Positions 5,291 to 5,812 of a stretch of 5,812 bases of DNA are shown one piece after another. The first letter of the stretch is position 1. Every line of letters begins with the position of its first letter. The notes beneath the pieces were generated by a model. That model ran no database searches. It saw only the letters and a list, made by a program, of their open reading frames with translations, and had not been told where the DNA came from. Source of the DNA: Pseudomonadota bacterium. GTDB taxonomy: Bacteria; Myxococcota; UBA9042; PHBI01. Position numbers and translations under genes: made by a program. The DNA is taken from positions 1-5,812 of the forward strand of contig SYAK01000248.1 in NCBI GenBank assembly GCA_005788935.1. Reading direction: 5' to 3'.

Positions 5291-5704
5291 AAACCTGAGC
5301 TTCCAAATTTTTGCTGCGCGTGTCTTTGCACCTGAATCCTCGAGGACACAAAAGAGCATAACTGTTGCTCCGCTTTTAGTAAGTGCTCGTACTGCTTGGT
5401 CATACTCTGCAAAGGTTTTTACTGGGTCATATTTTGGTCTTATTACATCGTTAGCTCCGGCATGAAAGGAGATGATTGTGCTTGGACCATTTACTAAGCC
5501 AATTGCTACTGGAACCTGCTCTCTTAATACCTGGCCAACTTTTTTTCCTCTAATTGCTAGATTGGCATAAGTGAAGTTCTCATAATTGCTGGCCATAACA
5601 TCAGCGACGCGATCTGCCCAGCCGCGATAATTTCCCTTTATCTTCTCATCCTGCATGCCCTCAGTCATTGAATCACCGAGTGCGATAAAGAGGTTATAGG
5701 ACAT
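5285..5704 (-). pseudogene. SGNH/GDSL hydrolase, N-terminal fragment cut by the junction
   Basis: About 140 residues are present from ATG 5704. Block I is L-G-D-S-M-T-E-G with the catalytic serine at S12; block II is A-N-L-A-I-R-G with G53; block III is G-A-N-D at 83-86, supplying the oxyanion Gly and Asn. Block V (D-x-x-H), which carries the catalytic His, should lie near the C-terminus and is missing. After about residue 140 the open frame continues to 5219 only as Arg/Pro/Gly-rich antisense of atpA. No signal peptide is visible, so the enzyme is probably cytoplasmic; family members are esterases or lipases of varied substrate, unknown here. Wording such as Y-x-G-W-A-D-R and S-F-H-A-G-A-N-D-V-I-R-P is typical of actinobacterial members. 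The start is supported by GAGGT at 5710-5714, which overlaps the stop of the upstream gene. Confidence 0.87.
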
Positions 5705-5709
5705 TTTTG

Positions 5710-5716
5710 ACCTCTA
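5710..5716 (-). promoter_or_regulatory. Shine-Dalgarno overlapping the upstream stop codon
   Basis: On the minus strand TAGAGGT contains both the TAG stop of the methyltransferase (5716-5714) and the GAGGT ribosome binding site of the SGNH hydrolase, 5 nt before its ATG. Only 9 bp separate the two coding regions, so they form one operon and translation is probably coupled. Confidence 0.7.
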
Positions 5717-5812
5717 CTTAATTGCTCTTTTTCTATCAACTGCGTAGAGCGCAATTGAGACTGCAACGCTGGCATTTAGAGATTCCACCGCGCTACTCAT
5801 CGGAATAGAGAC
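5714..5812 (-). CDS. SpoU/TrmH-family RNA 2'-O-methyltransferase, C-terminal end (runs off window)
   Basis: The last 32 residues and stop of a gene entering from the right edge are visible on the minus strand. They begin V-S-I-P-M-S-S-A-V-E-S-L-N-A-S-V-A, which is motif 3 of the SpoU/TrmH knotted methyltransferases: the I-P-M turn and the S-L-N-x-S-V-A helix form part of the S-adenosylmethionine pocket and the trefoil knot. The chain ends in a short basic tail (D-R-K-R-A-I-K). These enzymes methylate the ribose of specific rRNA or tRNA nucleotides. Which target applies here (a TrmH, RlmB or TsnR type) cannot be decided from the fragment. The next gene starts 9 bp downstream. Confidence 0.85.
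   Translation of the reverse strand, partial: VSIPMSSAVESLNASVAVSIALYAVDRKRAIK

Noticed and set aside
5285..5812. Horizontal transfer or a genomic island as the source of the GC-poor tail
   Set aside because: There is no integrase, insertion sequence, tRNA or flanking repeat, and two housekeeping-type genes are both cut mid-frame. A technical chimera explains this more simply, though reads would be needed to prove it.
1..5812. CRISPR array, tRNA, rRNA or mobile element
   Set aside because: I looked for regularly spaced repeats, tRNA-like clover leaves, rRNA core sequences and transposase motifs on both strands and saw none.

Overview
The window holds two unrelated pieces of DNA joined at about position 5285-5290. 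Positions 1 to ~5288 are very GC-rich (68% in one 60-base line I counted near the junction) and look like a member of the Myxococcota or a related former deltaproteobacterial lineage. The evidence is a zinc-ribbon plus GYF_2 protein, a very cysteine-rich secreted lipoprotein with a Thr/Asp tether, and an ATP synthase operon in the order b'-b-delta-alpha with no a or c subunit gene in front. Positions ~5290 to 5812 are much poorer in GC (37 to 47% in the lines I counted) and look like a streamlined planktonic actinobacterium of the Nanopelagicales (acI) type. I infer this from the style of the SGNH hydrolase and the base composition; I could not search. The exact taxa are not resolved.

Layout of the GC-rich part. 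(1) 1-486, minus strand: N-terminal 162 residues of a zinc-ribbon/GYF_2 protein that runs off the window. (2) 487-846: divergent intergenic region with a perfect 9-bp inverted repeat and a TTGACA-N18-TAGCCT promoter candidate. (3) 847-3018: a 723-residue lipoprotein with about 69 cysteines, ended by a textbook intrinsic terminator at 3045-3072. (4) 3073-3246: a second promoter candidate of the same design (TTGACG-N18-TAGCCC), a leader hairpin and a 17-bp tandem repeat. (5) 3247-5288: atpF' (b'), atpF (b), atpH (delta) and the first ~104 codons of atpA (alpha). These are peripheral-stalk and catalytic-head parts of F1Fo ATP synthase: b and b' anchor the stalk in the membrane, delta ties it to the top of F1, and alpha is one of the head subunits. 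The first three genes are tightly packed. atpA follows after a 103-bp gap with two small hairpins.

Layout of the GC-poor part, all on the minus strand: the last 32 codons of a SpoU/TrmH-type RNA methyltransferase (5714-5812), then an SGNH/GDSL hydrolase (start 5704) whose Shine-Dalgarno overlaps the methyltransferase stop. The hydrolase is cut at exactly the place where atpA is cut.

Two conserved genes, convergent and both truncated at one point with a sharp composition change and no mobile element, are best explained by a chimeric join (assembly or amplification). I do not see a new biological system. The most useful observations are the chimera, the zinc-ribbon/GYF_2 gene that runs off the left edge, the modular cysteine-rich lipoprotein, and the matching promoter architecture of the two transcription units.
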